Assembly (NCBI GenBank): GCA_017469685.1
Contig: JAFUFW010000015.1
Location: 1-64,000 of the forward strand
Direction of reading: 5' to 3'
DNA length: 64,000 bases
Source: Bacteroidaceae bacterium
GTDB taxonomy: Bacteria; Bacteroidota; Bacteroidia; Bacteroidales; Bacteroidaceae
Numbering within the stretch: the first letter of the stretch is position 1; each line of letters opens with the position of its first letter. Made by a program: the position numbers and the translations under genes. The notes beneath the pieces are model-generated. The model searched no databases, had not been told where the DNA came from, and saw only the letters and a program-made list of their open reading frames with translations. Below are positions 1 to 8,380 of the stretch, piece after piece.

Positions 1-762
1 ACAATGATCACCTCCATAATAACACATGTCAATATTATCTACCACAAGGCAGCGGTCACATACCAAACAATGCATATCTTCCTCTGTGCAGTTGGCACAC
101 AAGCCACACTCCTCACAAACGAATGTATCACAACTATGGCATTGTTTGCAGTGGATACCGTCATCGACATCCATAAGACAATTAATGCAAAGATTATGTT
201 CCAAACAGCACTCTTCTGTAAATCCTCCAATGTCTTCTCCAGCAACTACCAAGCAGACGCCACAATCAGTGCACGTTTCATCAGAGCAATCTGTACAATG
301 GCGAAAAAATATCTCATCAACTAAACAATCACATTCTTCGACATCATATCCCCAATGCCCGTCACAGAAAGGACAGTGAAAATCAGATGCAATACCACTA
401 CATCCATCACAAAGGATAACATCAAATTCATCATAACAGGCATAACAGTAGTTGTCGGACACACAGTCACCGCACGAGTGGCAATGATGCTCCGCATAAC
501 AACTGCTGTTCCCTTCGCTTGAACAGCCTCCACATTCGCTGCAGAAGAATTCTGAGAGGGCTTCCTCGGCGTCGGAAGTATGGTAGACTCCTTCTACATA
601 ATAGGTCTCGCCACAGAATTCACACGTAGCGAAAGCCTCGCCCCACTCATCGCTCCACTCCACTTCCCATGCGTGGGCTGGGTGCATAAGGCCAATCAAG
701 GCGACGAGAGTCAAGGTCGCCCTCAACTCTCGCCTGCAAATGTCAGTCATAATCTTAAACAT
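1..762 (-). CDS. Exported cysteine-rich CxxC-repeat protein (3' end beyond window)
   Basis: An open minus-strand frame starts at ATG 762-760 (or 750-748, same frame) and runs off the left edge after 254 codons without a stop. The N-terminus has a basic stretch, a hydrophobic core (LTLVALIGLM) and a likely signal-peptidase site after HPAHA. The remaining ~220 residues contain about 38 cysteines, mostly as CxxC pairs (CEFC, CSEC, CHSC, CYAC, CDGC, CPFC, CTDC, CKQC, CEEC, CANC, CLVC), with many acidic and aromatic residues between them. This looks like a chain of zinc-ribbon knuckles or disulfide modules. I do not recognise a named family. Zinc knuckles are usually cytoplasmic, so an exported version is odd. 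Codon use is AT-richer than in the housekeeping genes. The frame and cysteine pattern are certain; metal binding is inference. Confidence 0.8.
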   Translation of the reverse strand, partial: MFKIMTDICRRELRATLTLVALIGLMHPAHAWEVEWSDEWGEAFATCEFCGETYYVEGVYHTSDAEEALSEFFCSECGGCSSEGNSSCYAEHHCHSCGDCVSDNYCYACYDEFDVILCDGCSGIASDFHCPFCDGHWGYDVEECDCLVDEIFFRHCTDCSDETCTDCGVCLVVAGEDIGGFTEECCLEHNLCINCLMDVDDGIHCKQCHSCDTFVCEECGLCANCTEEDMHCLVCDRCLVVDNIDMCYYGGDHC

Positions 763-818
763 AGTCTTTAATAAATAATTAATGTATAACAAGGGTTAGA
801 GATTATATTATTCTTGTG

Positions 819-886
819 TCAAGAATTAGAGAATTATTTTTGTGCTCTATCATAAGAGTTTATATTGAAAATTCTCTAATTCTTGA
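819..886. repeat. 17-bp perfect inverted repeat
   Basis: Arms 819-835 (TCAAGAATTAGAGAATT) and 870-886 are perfect inverted copies separated by 34 nt. They lie in the AT-rich gap between the stop of the repeat-built exported gene (897) and the start of the cysteine-rich gene (762), both minus strand. No T-run follows the hairpin on the minus strand, so it is not a textbook terminator. It could be an RNA hairpin between the two genes or a protein-binding site. Confidence 0.7.
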
Positions 887-896
887 CTTAAAAATC

Positions 897-3800
897 CTAC
901 TTTTTAAGAACCTTTTGCGTCTTGCCGTCGGCTGTTCGGACGATATTGACACCGCGGTTGACACTGTTGAGGCGGCGGCCGGCGAGGTCGTAGATGTCGC
1001 TCGCGCCACGTTCATTGTTCATCAGTCCGTTGATGGCGTCGGTACCGCGCTTGATGACGACGGTCTCGTAGTCTTCACCGCTACCGATGATGTTGCCGTC
1101 GGCGTCGCATAAAGCCTCATCCTCGTAGACGGCTCCACGCGGACTGTCGATGTAGCAATCGTTGAGCGTCATGCTTCCGAAGTCCCTGAAGCAGCCTTTG
1201 TTATGAGCCTTGGCTACTATATCGGAGCTGTTGATCACGAGAGCCACACTGGATTCACCGGTGATGGCATACGAGAAGCCGTCACCGACCACGATACTGG
1301 CATTGCTAATGGTGAGTTTGTCGCCGCGATCCTGATAGATTGCGATATTGCTTTGTTCTGGGCCTGCGCTTTTGAGAGTGAGCGTGCCGCCACCTTGAAT
1401 TTCAGTGTTGCCCATCAAATATATGATAATGTAGTTGTCATAGGCTGTCGTGAGTTTGCTGTCGACATCTACATTAATGATAAGGTCATCAATGCTGCTT
1501 TCGATGATGCGGCAGTGTGCCGTGTTGTCGCAGTCGCCTGCGATGTGGAGGGTCTTGTACCAGCTTACGTAGCTGAAGACTCCGTTTCCGAGAATGTCAT
1601 CCTTGTTGACCTCGTTGACCTGCGTGCCTGCAATCCAGAGCTTATAGGCCTGAATATCTATGGCCAGCGGTCCGGTGTAGTGTGCGTCGTTGAGCTGTAC
1701 GTAGCGCTGGGTGGTGTTGTAGTAGGCTCCCTCTGGCTCCACTATGGCGAGCTGCGATAAGTTGAAGCTGAGGAATCCGCTGATAGGCTCAGCGACGCTT
1801 CCCTCCACAGGCTCGTATTTCATGGCGCTGGGGTAGTAGATGTCGAGAATGGGGTTGAAGCCTGTGGCGTAGAGCCCCCTTCCGGCTGTGATTTTGAAGT
1901 CAGGCCCCTGAAGAGTCATGCTCAGTGTTCTGCCGGTGTCGCTGTAGGTAGCTGCCAAGCGCATGCCAATGCTCGTCTTATTGGTTGACTTGAGGTTGAG
2001 AGTGCCGTCGCCCTCGAAGGTTATGTTTGCGCGAGAGTCGAAGAGTATGGCGTTGTCGGCATTGTTGGCTATGGTGTTCTCACCCGTGACGATGACCTTG
2101 AGATCATTTATGCTGCTCTCAATCTTTGTGAGTGCGTTGCTACCGCTGAGCTTCAGCTCGCCGGCCTCAGCATCGAACGTCACCTTGCCGTCGCCGAGGA
2201 TGTCGGCAGCAGTGGTTTCGTTGACTTGGATACCGTTGACGTAGAGGTTGTACACCTTCACCTTCTGTATGACGACATTCTGGGCGAGAACATTGCCGAC
2301 ATAAACGCCTCCATCCTTAAACTCGGCGCCGGCAGGCTCTACAATTGTCTGACCATCGTTGAGGGTAAAGCTGTTGAGACCAGAAATAGAGGATGCCCTG
2401 ACAACGGCGTCTTCGCCAATGACGAGACTGCCCCATGATGATGCGCTGCCATTATAGCCTATGCCTGCACCTTTTGCATTAGATTCTAAAGTGACGCTTC
2501 CTCCTACAGCGAGTCTGGCGCGACTAAGATAGGTGGCATAACTATTCGAATAATCGCTTGTCAGGCTGAGCTTGCCATCGCCTATCAGATATGCCTCGGT
2601 CTTATTCCCTTGCAACCAGAGAGCAGAGAACAATCCATTGTTGCCTTTAATGACATTGTCGCCATTGACAACTATGTCTATGGCAAAGTCATCACCTGAG
2701 CGAACCATGATCCCGCCTTGATTGGTCGCCGTGCCCTGATAGTCTATCGTAGCGCTGTTCAGCGTCAGAGTCTTTGTGCTGGGGTTGTATGTCACGGCCT
2801 CGCCACCTCCGGCGGTGATGTACGGGCTTCCGACCTCGATGACATCATTGCTGCCACCTGGTGTATTATATACGACATTCAGTTGCTTGCCACAGACGTA
2901 GATAGGCAGTTTCTCCTTGATGGACATAAATGTGACGTTCGACGCCACATTGTCGCCATTCAGTTTCACCATCTTAGCGGCCTCGTCAAAGTAGCAACCT
3001 GGAGTTCCGTTCTTAGGATAGCCGTCTTGAGCATAGAAATCGGTATTATCCAACGTCAGCTTTTCGACATTACATATGGCCGCTCCGCCGCTGGCGTTAT
3101 TGAAACAGAAACCATATGGGTCAGTCGACACCTTTTTAATTACCACCTCATTTTGCGTACCGAAAATTCCAACTGACTTAGAGTCTGAGATAAAGTATGA
3201 CGAATTCTCGAACACCAGCTTCCTGCAGCTGCCCATGCATGAGATACCGAATCGGTCTGACTTCAGCGTCATACAGCCAGTTCCTGTGAACGTCATATTG
3301 CTGTTAGTCCCTACCGCATCGTAGGTCGTGGTTATATTGTTGTCGCCTATCAGCTTGATTGTAAGGTTGCCAACAGTACTATCCGTCCAGATGCCATAGA
3401 CATCAGCTGCCGTGGAATTCATCGTCACGCCGTTGAGCGTCAGAGTATTTGAGGAGGATTCGTAACTGATGGTGCCTGATGTGAGGCCATCGACGGTGAA
3501 ATTTGAGGCGTTAAGGTTAGTAATCGGCTTGCCGAGTATCGAAAGGTCGTATTTCTCCTCGAGCGCAATGTTCACAGACTTGGCGAAGTCATCACCTTCG
3601 GCAGCCTTGAAGGCACACTTTGCGCTGTCGTAGGAAGTTCCATCGGTAGAGCCGCAGCCTGTCAGGGTGCACGACTTGAAACCTGCCACGGCACCATGAC
3701 CTGAATCGGTGCAGGAGGTTGTAGACTTAACGGCGGCATTGGAGATTTTCAATGTCCCCTGTCTCGGGGTGGTGCCTCCCGTACCACCATTTATGCCCCA

Positions 3801-4244
3801 GTGGTTTCCCGTTGACACGAGCGTGAGGTCGCGGATATATGTCTCCTTGGCATAAACCGAAATAGGAGCATATTGGCCGTTGCCGGGATCCTTGCTGTTT
3901 ATGGTGAGGGATGCGGTGGCTATGTTGGCACCATATAGCTCAAGGTCGCAACCGGAGCAAGAAATACCTCCATAGGTTGCACTTATAGAATTTACACCAT
4001 TGACAAGAATGTTGAGTTTCGTTGAACCTGTGCAGCGGATGGCATAATTTTCTGATGTCGCAAAAAAGACACCCGTGAGCATCAACGTGTTTGTTGAAGC
4101 ATCATACCAGATGTTACCAACTGTAAGTCCCGTAGGGTAGACGTTTCCAGTGGCTGTCACTTTCACGTTTCCTACTGTCAAGTCTGCCCACGTCGCCGCT
4201 GACAGCGTCATGAGCAATAATAATGAAGTAAAGAATCTTTTCAT
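897..4244 (-). CDS. Exported repeat protein with carbohydrate-binding-like modules and sorting-type tail
   Basis: This 1115-aa protein starts at ATG 4244-4242 with a clear signal peptide (MKRFFTSLLLLMTLSAATWA). The open frame extends further upstream, but that part overlaps the AraC gene and has no signal peptide, so I reject it. The body holds about five diverged copies of a module of 150-250 residues, each opening like LYVNGIQVNE...DILGDGKVTF followed by a strand motif resembling TLTLNGVTM and a beta-rich stretch. Similar modules occur in surface proteins of gut bacteria, some annotated as carbohydrate-binding. The C-terminus (IYDLAGRRLNS...GVNIV...KVLKK) matches the tail of three other exported proteins in this window and resembles type IX secretion sorting domains. 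It begins 50 nt after the AraC stop, so the two may be co-transcribed. Ligand unknown. Confidence 0.8.
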   Translation of the reverse strand: MKRFFTSLLLLMTLSAATWADLTVGNVKVTATGNVYPTGLTVGNIWYDASTNTLMLTGVFFATSENYAIRCTGSTKLNILVNGVNSISATYGGISCSGCDLELYGANIATASLTINSKDPGNGQYAPISVYAKETYIRDLTLVSTGNHWGINGGTGGTTPRQGTLKISNAAVKSTTSCTDSGHGAVAGFKSCTLTGCGSTDGTSYDSAKCAFKAAEGDDFAKSVNIALEEKYDLSILGKPITNLNASNFTVDGLTSGTISYESSSNTLTLNGVTMNSTAADVYGIWTDSTVGNLTIKLIGDNNITTTYDAVGTNSNMTFTGTGCMTLKSDRFGISCMGSCRKLVFENSSYFISDSKSVGIFGTQNEVVIKKVSTDPYGFCFNNASGGAAICNVEKLTLDNTDFYAQDGYPKNGTPGCYFDEAAKMVKLNGDNVASNVTFMSIKEKLPIYVCGKQLNVVYNTPGGSNDVIEVGSPYITAGGGEAVTYNPSTKTLTLNSATIDYQGTATNQGGIMVRSGDDFAIDIVVNGDNVIKGNNGLFSALWLQGNKTEAYLIGDGKLSLTSDYSNSYATYLSRARLAVGGSVTLESNAKGAGIGYNGSASSWGSLVIGEDAVVRASSISGLNSFTLNDGQTIVEPAGAEFKDGGVYVGNVLAQNVVIQKVKVYNLYVNGIQVNETTAADILGDGKVTFDAEAGELKLSGSNALTKIESSINDLKVIVTGENTIANNADNAILFDSRANITFEGDGTLNLKSTNKTSIGMRLAATYSDTGRTLSMTLQGPDFKITAGRGLYATGFNPILDIYYPSAMKYEPVEGSVAEPISGFLSFNLSQLAIVEPEGAYYNTTQRYVQLNDAHYTGPLAIDIQAYKLWIAGTQVNEVNKDDILGNGVFSYVSWYKTLHIAGDCDNTAHCRIIESSIDDLIINVDVDSKLTTAYDNYIIIYLMGNTEIQGGGTLTLKSAGPEQSNIAIYQDRGDKLTISNASIVVGDGFSYAITGESSVALVINSSDIVAKAHNKGCFRDFGSMTLNDCYIDSPRGAVYEDEALCDADGNIIGSGEDYETVVIKRGTDAINGLMNNERGASDIYDLAGRRLNSVNRGVNIVRTADGKTQKVLKK

Positions 4245-4294
4245 AGCTGTAATAATAATAAAGTTAAACAATAATGTGTTATTTGGGACTTTTT

Positions 4295-4702
4295 TCAGAG
4301 ATGCAATGCTGCCTGCCGCTCCTGAACATATTGCATTGGCGAACGGCCGAAATAGCGGATGAAGGTGTGGGTGAAGTGGGCGTGGTCGGTGAAGCCGCAG
4401 GCCTGCGCCACGGAGGAAATGGAGTCCTGAGGGTAGTCGTTCAGGAGGCGAACAGCCTCGCGCATGCGCAACAACATAATGTAGACGGCAGGGGTGATGC
4501 CTGTGGCGTTCTGCAACTGTCGGCGCAACTTCGAAATGCTGACGCAGAGCCGCGCAGCCACGTTGACGGCCGAAGCCTGGTTGACAGCCATCAAGTCGAG
4601 AACGGTGCTGTCGACCTGAGAGACAAAAGTGCGCTGGTAGGTGCTCATTGTCTGCTTCTTTAAACACTGCTCGAGGGCATTGAACCTGCTGTTTTCTTCC
4701 AT
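4295..4702 (-). CDS. Small AraC-family DNA-binding regulator
   Basis: This 135-aa protein is essentially a lone AraC/XylS double helix-turn-helix domain. The first helix pair lies near VAARLCVSISKLRRQLQ and the second near ISSVAQACGFTDHAHFTHTFIRYFG, followed by the usual P-x-x-Y (SPMQYVQE). There is no effector-binding or receiver domain, only about 30 residues ahead of the DNA-binding part. It resembles the C-terminal domain of the sensor kinase encoded divergently at 4928. It lies 50 nt upstream of the exported repeat protein on the same strand and probably shares its transcript. It may have arisen from a hybrid two-component regulator that lost its sensor part. Target sites are unknown; the T-rich direct repeats upstream are candidates. 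Confidence 0.88.
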   Translation of the reverse strand: MEENSRFNALEQCLKKQTMSTYQRTFVSQVDSTVLDLMAVNQASAVNVAARLCVSISKLRRQLQNATGITPAVYIMLLRMREAVRLLNDYPQDSISSVAQACGFTDHAHFTHTFIRYFGRSPMQYVQERQAALHL

Positions 4703-4759
4703 TTTGCCTTGAAAGGTTTACTGTGTGTGGGCAAAGGTCGCTATTTTTGCTCAAAGTCT

Positions 4760-4836
4760 TCTTGTCTTTTTTTTACAAAGTTTTGTCTATTCTTTACAAA
4801 ATACACCTTTTGCAGCTCTTTTTGTCTATTCTTGAC
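4760..4836. promoter_or_regulatory. Direct repeats in the divergent AraC / sensor-kinase intergenic region
   Basis: The 225-nt gap between two divergent regulators contains two near-identical copies of TTTTGTCTATTCTTKAC (4781-4797 and 4820-4836, 39 nt apart) and a weaker T-rich relative at 4760-4776. AraC-type output domains commonly bind direct repeats, so these could be operators for either neighbour. The repeats are seen in the sequence; their role is inference. Confidence 0.45.
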
Positions 4837-4862
4837 TAATAATTGTTAAATCAGGCGTGACG

Positions 4863-4895
4863 TTTGCCGCTTTTAGCGAGAAGCCATATCTTTGC
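4863..4895 (+). promoter_or_regulatory. Bacteroidetes-type promoter of the hybrid sensor kinase
   Basis: TTTG at 4863-4866 and TATCTTTGC at 4887-4895, spaced 20 nt, fit the -33/-7 promoter of Bacteroidetes. The ATG at 4928 follows after a short leader. The in-frame TTG at 4892 overlaps the -7 box, which argues against using it as the start. Confidence 0.7.
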
Positions 4896-4927
4896 CGTTC
4901 AATAAATCAAAAAAAAAGAACATACTT

Positions 4928-7852
4928 ATGACCATTCGTTGCAAGATCTACCATGAGGCATTACTATCTGCCGTGGCCGTCATGGCTCTTTTCTGCGTAA
5001 CAGCGTCGTACGCCGGCGAATCAGCGGAGCTGAATGCCGTGGACAGCCTGCTGAATGTCTACGCACAGAGCGACAGAGGAGGCAAGGTGAGCATCGGGCG
5101 GAGGCTGATAAGCATTTACAAACAGTCTGATGCCTTCCTTGACGAGGCACCCACGATCGGCGCCACGATGCCGGCGGACTCTCTTGACCTCGTAGTCTAC
5201 TATGCCACCGACCGCTTCTACGTCGTCAACGCCTACTACGCCGAAGCACTCGACTACAACGAACGGGCCACCAAGCATGGCAGCCGGCAGCAGCCCAACA
5301 TCCACGCCACGCTGCTCTGCGACCGTGCCTATTGCCTGTACAAGACAAGCCGGCTGTCGATGGCCACCGAGGCAGGGCAGGAAGCCGTGCGCTATTGCCA
5401 GCAGACGGGCAACCTGCTGCAGCTCTCGCGAGCGTACCTTTATCTCGCTATCATCAACGTGAACATCAGCACCGATAACCGGCCGCAGGCAAAGAAGTTC
5501 ATACTCAAAGCCATAGACACTAACCGCAAGGCAGGTCCCAACCGCCAGCTCCACAACACGCTCGGCGTGGCCAGCGAGATATTCTGCGCCGCAGGCGAGG
5601 TGGAGAAGGCCATCGACTACGGGCTGCAAGCCGTGGCCGCAGCCGAGGATATAGGCTACGAGGCGGGCGTGGCCAACCACCTCTCGCAACTGAGCTATGC
5701 CTACAACCGCAACAGGCAATACCAGCTCGGGCTCGAGACAGCCGAGAGGGCCATAGCAATGGTGGAGGCCATGAACATCCCCGACCGCAACCTGCTGGCC
5801 ATAAGCATGGAATACAAGGGATGGAACCTCTTGGACATGGGCCATAATGCCGAGGCTGCCGAGGTGCTGCGCGAGGCTGCTGCCATAGAAGCCGAAGTGG
5901 GCAACACCCGCGCCGTGAGCTACGACATGAAAGTGATATGCGAAGCACTCGAACCTATTGACCCGCAAGGGGCGCTGCAGGCGCTAAAGCTCTACACCGC
6001 CATGTCCGACTCTATGCACACAGCACAGCTGCAGGAAGCTCTCGGGCAGGCCAACGCCAGCTTCCGCAACGACGAGCTGCAGGAGAAGAACGCGCAGGAG
6101 CGGCAGACGAGCCGCATCATACTGCTTGCATCGGTTTCCATTGTTCTGCTGCTCATAGCTACCATAGGAGCACTATGGTGGGCCAGCCGACAGAAGTCGC
6201 GCACCAACAAGACGCTGAAACGCCTGTCGCTGGCAAGAGAACAGTTCTTCACGAATGTGACGCATGAGTTACGCACGCCGCTGACCGTAGTGCTGGGGAT
6301 GAGCGAGAAGCTAAACGAAAACACCCCGCCCGACCAAATTGCCACGGCAGGCGACTTGATCCACCGTCAGGGCGAGCAGCTGCTTAGCCTCGTAAACCAG
6401 CTTCTCGACCTCTCGAAGGTGAGTTCTGCCATCGAGCGGCAGCCGACGCGGACTACCGACATTGCGGCTTTCACGGAGATGACAGTGGAAGGCTTCAGCG
6501 AGATGGCGCGCAAGCAAGGCATAGCGATTAACTTCGAAGCCGAAGACCGCCCGATGGTGGCCAACATTGTCCCCGACTACCTGCAGAAGGTCCTCAACAA
6601 CCTGATTGGCAATGCCCTCAAGTTCACCGAAGCGGGAGGAGAGGTGAACGTAGGGCTGGCACGTAGGAAAGGCAAGCTCACCCTCACCGTGGCCGACACC
6701 GGCATGGGCATCGATACCGAGGACCTGCCCCACATCTTCGAACCTTTCTTCCAGAGCGACCCAGAGAGCGGCATAGGGTCGGGCGTAGGTCTGACGCTGG
6801 TGAAGCAGATCGTGGATGCGCTCGGCGGCACAATAAAGGCCGAGAGCGAAAAAGGGACGGGAACGAAGTTCACGGTGGAGGTGCCAGAGGCCAGCGGGCC
6901 CAACCCCGCCCTCTCCGGAGCCACCTCCAGTCCCCTCCGAGTGGGCATACATATCAAACAAAAAAGCACGCCACCCCTCATGGTGGGACGGAAGGGGGCT
7001 GGCAGAGAGGATCGACCCTCCATACTCATCGTTGAGGACAATGCCGACGTGGCCTACTATATCAGCAGCCTGCTGAGCGATGGCTACGACGTGACCACTG
7101 CCCAGGACGGACGGCAGGGACTGGAGCGGGCACACGAGCTGATGCCCGACCTCATCATCACGGACATCATGATGCCCCACACCGACGGCCTCGAACTGTG
7201 CCGGCAGATACGATCGGACGAACTGACAAACCATATCCCCGTAATCGTAGTAACTGCCAAAGCCACTGAGAGGGACCGCCTGCGGGGCCTCGAAGCGGGA
7301 GCTGACGCGTACCTCTACAAGCCCTTCAATGCCGACGAGCTGCACCTGCGCATAGAAAAGCTCCTCGAACAGCGGAGGCTGTTGCAAGAGAAGTATAGGG
7401 TCTCAGGGATACAATCAGAAACACAAGTCTTACCCTCAAGCGCAGCAAGCTCCACCTCTTTGCAAGAGAGGGGGCTGGTTGGTGAGCCTGAGGGTGGCGA
7501 GTCTGTATCCCTGCGTGAGCAGGCCGAGATAGAGTTCCTCGAACGCATGAAAACCAACGTCCACTCGCTTATGGCCGACGGCGTGACGGACGTCGACAGC
7601 GTGGCGGCCCGCCTCTTCCTGAGCCCCTCGCAACTGCGGCGCAAGCTGCAAGCCATCACAGGTACCACGCCCGCACAGTATATCCTCGACATTCGCCTGG
7701 CCGAAGCCTGCCGCCTGCTTCACGAGCGGCCGACGCTCTCGCTGGCTGAGGTGGCCGAACGCTGCGGCTTCGCTGACCAGTCTCACTTCAATCACGCCTT
7801 CCGCCGACGCTTCGGCACGACGCCGAGGGCGTATAAGAAGACAGAGGATTAG
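4928..7852 (+). CDS. Hybrid two-component system protein: TPR sensor, histidine kinase, receiver, AraC output
   Basis: This 974-aa one-protein signalling system has a signal peptide (about 1-30), a TPR-rich periplasmic region (about 60-390), one membrane segment (about 397-420), a histidine-kinase dimerisation domain with phospho-acceptor His446 in THELRTP, an ATPase domain (NALKF, ADTGMGID, GSGVGLTLV; about 545-655), a receiver with phospho-acceptor Asp746 (LIITDIMMPHTDG), and a C-terminal AraC domain (about 865-970). Most family members regulating polysaccharide loci use beta-propeller sensors; the TPR sensor here is the less common form. Start chosen at ATG 4928 because the signal peptide follows and the upstream TTG lies in the promoter. 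Two palindromic DNA elements are read in frame in the linkers on either side of the receiver domain. The divergent AraC gene and exported protein are plausible targets. Confidence 0.93.
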   Translation: MTIRCKIYHEALLSAVAVMALFCVTASYAGESAELNAVDSLLNVYAQSDRGGKVSIGRRLISIYKQSDAFLDEAPTIGATMPADSLDLVVYYATDRFYVVNAYYAEALDYNERATKHGSRQQPNIHATLLCDRAYCLYKTSRLSMATEAGQEAVRYCQQTGNLLQLSRAYLYLAIINVNISTDNRPQAKKFILKAIDTNRKAGPNRQLHNTLGVASEIFCAAGEVEKAIDYGLQAVAAAEDIGYEAGVANHLSQLSYAYNRNRQYQLGLETAERAIAMVEAMNIPDRNLLAISMEYKGWNLLDMGHNAEAAEVLREAAAIEAEVGNTRAVSYDMKVICEALEPIDPQGALQALKLYTAMSDSMHTAQLQEALGQANASFRNDELQEKNAQERQTSRIILLASVSIVLLLIATIGALWWASRQKSRTNKTLKRLSLAREQFFTNVTHELRTPLTVVLGMSEKLNENTPPDQIATAGDLIHRQGEQLLSLVNQLLDLSKVSSAIERQPTRTTDIAAFTEMTVEGFSEMARKQGIAINFEAEDRPMVANIVPDYLQKVLNNLIGNALKFTEAGGEVNVGLARRKGKLTLTVADTGMGIDTEDLPHIFEPFFQSDPESGIGSGVGLTLVKQIVDALGGTIKAESEKGTGTKFTVEVPEASGPNPALSGATSSPLRVGIHIKQKSTPPLMVGRKGAGREDRPSILIVEDNADVAYYISSLLSDGYDVTTAQDGRQGLERAHELMPDLIITDIMMPHTDGLELCRQIRSDELTNHIPVIVVTAKATERDRLRGLEAGADAYLYKPFNADELHLRIEKLLEQRRLLQEKYRVSGIQSETQVLPSSAASSTSLQERGLVGEPEGGESVSLREQAEIEFLERMKTNVHSLMADGVTDVDSVAARLFLSPSQLRRKLQAITGTTPAQYILDIRLAEACRLLHERPTLSLAEVAERCGFADQSHFNHAFRRRFGTTPRAYKKTED
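6896..7010 (+). repeat. GC-rich palindromic element read in frame in the kinase-receiver linker
   Basis: Between the ATPase and receiver domains the coding sequence contains C-rich then G-rich blocks (CCAACCCCGCCCTCTCC then GGAAGGGGGCTGGCAGAGAGG) with a small inner hairpin CCACCcctcatGGTGG near 6971-6986. It encodes about 38 residues rich in P, S, G and K (about 657-694) with no family conservation expected. It resembles the element at 7404-7513. Boundaries are approximate. Confidence 0.5.
7404..7513 (+). repeat. 110-bp nested palindromic element read in frame in the receiver-AraC linker
   Basis: The element is bounded by CAGGGATAC (7404-7412) and its inverse GTATCCCTG (7505-7513). Inside are ACCCTCA (7432-7438) opposite TGAGGGT (7489-7495) and an inner CCTCTT/AAGAG-type stem. 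It encodes about 37 low-complexity residues starting with SGIQSET. The polA linker encodes SGIQAET from related DNA, so this is a dispersed element rather than an ordinary linker. Confidence 0.65.
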
Positions 7853-7936
7853 GGAGTAGAAACCAAGGACCTGGTGGCAAAAAAATTGTCCTTTTCCGCA
7901 CACTTTTTACACCATAAAATTTTTTTCACGAATCAC

Positions 7937-7968
7937 TTGCTTGAATCGTGGGAATGCCTTACCTTTGC
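7937..7968 (+). promoter_or_regulatory. Promoter of the small-protein gene pair
   Basis: TTG at 7937-7939 and TACCTTTGC at 7960-7968, spaced 20 nt, match the Bacteroidetes promoter. The 70-nt leader contains a 6-bp hairpin (CATCGC aag GCGATG, 7984-7998) before the ATG at 8039. Confidence 0.65.
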
Positions 7969-8038
7969 AGACGATTCGCCACTCATCGCAAGGCGATGAT
8001 TATAGCCCTAATGACTTAACTATTTAAAACACAATATT

Positions 8039-8362
8039 ATGAATGACGACATTACCAACCGCCCACGCGACAACACCGCCTCTCAGGGCGACGACTTCCC
8101 GGAAGTGAAGACCGTCGCCACCGCTTTCTGCTTCTCATTCTCGACCGCTCAAGTGATTACCAACGAGGAGCTTGAGCGACTCGTGATCAACGTAGGTAAG
8201 ATTTGCTACTCCTTAGGGCTCGCTGAAGGCAGGGCTGATGCCTTCCACGAGATTGCCATCATGAAAAGCGGGCCGGCCACAAAAGCCGAACCGCAAACGC
8301 CTCACATCGTCGTGGCCAACAAGGCTGAGATCAACGAACAACCGACAACGCACCCGGGATAA
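8039..8362 (+). CDS. Small protein of unknown function (107 aa)
   Basis: This 107-aa soluble protein is first in a two-gene unit behind a good promoter. It has a polar N-terminus (about 1-25), a central predicted helical part (TNEELERLVINVGKICYSLGLAEGRADAFHEIAI, about 43-75 when read across), and a disordered P/T-rich tail. There is no signal peptide, membrane segment or catalytic motif. I do not recognise a family. The next gene starts 18 nt downstream, so both are probably made together. The cluster also contains a DUF4248 protein, which places it among lineage-specific Bacteroidales small proteins. That it is a real gene rests on the promoter, the leader and the tandem layout; function is unknown. 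Confidence 0.7.
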   Translation: MNDDITNRPRDNTASQGDDFPEVKTVATAFCFSFSTAQVITNEELERLVINVGKICYSLGLAEGRADAFHEIAIMKSGPATKAEPQTPHIVVANKAEINEQPTTHPG

Positions 8363-8380
8363 CCTGAAATACGCATCACC

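Noticed and set aside
4..379. Plus-strand small open frames at the left edge
   Set aside because: They are antisense to the cysteine-rich frame, whose signal peptide and CxxC periodicity show it is the real gene.
4245..4754. N-terminal extension of the exported repeat protein to 4754
   Set aside because: It would overlap the AraC gene, and a good signal peptide starts at 4244.
4892..4927. TTG start for the sensor kinase at 4892
   Set aside because: The TTG lies in the -7 promoter box, and the signal peptide begins after ATG 4928.
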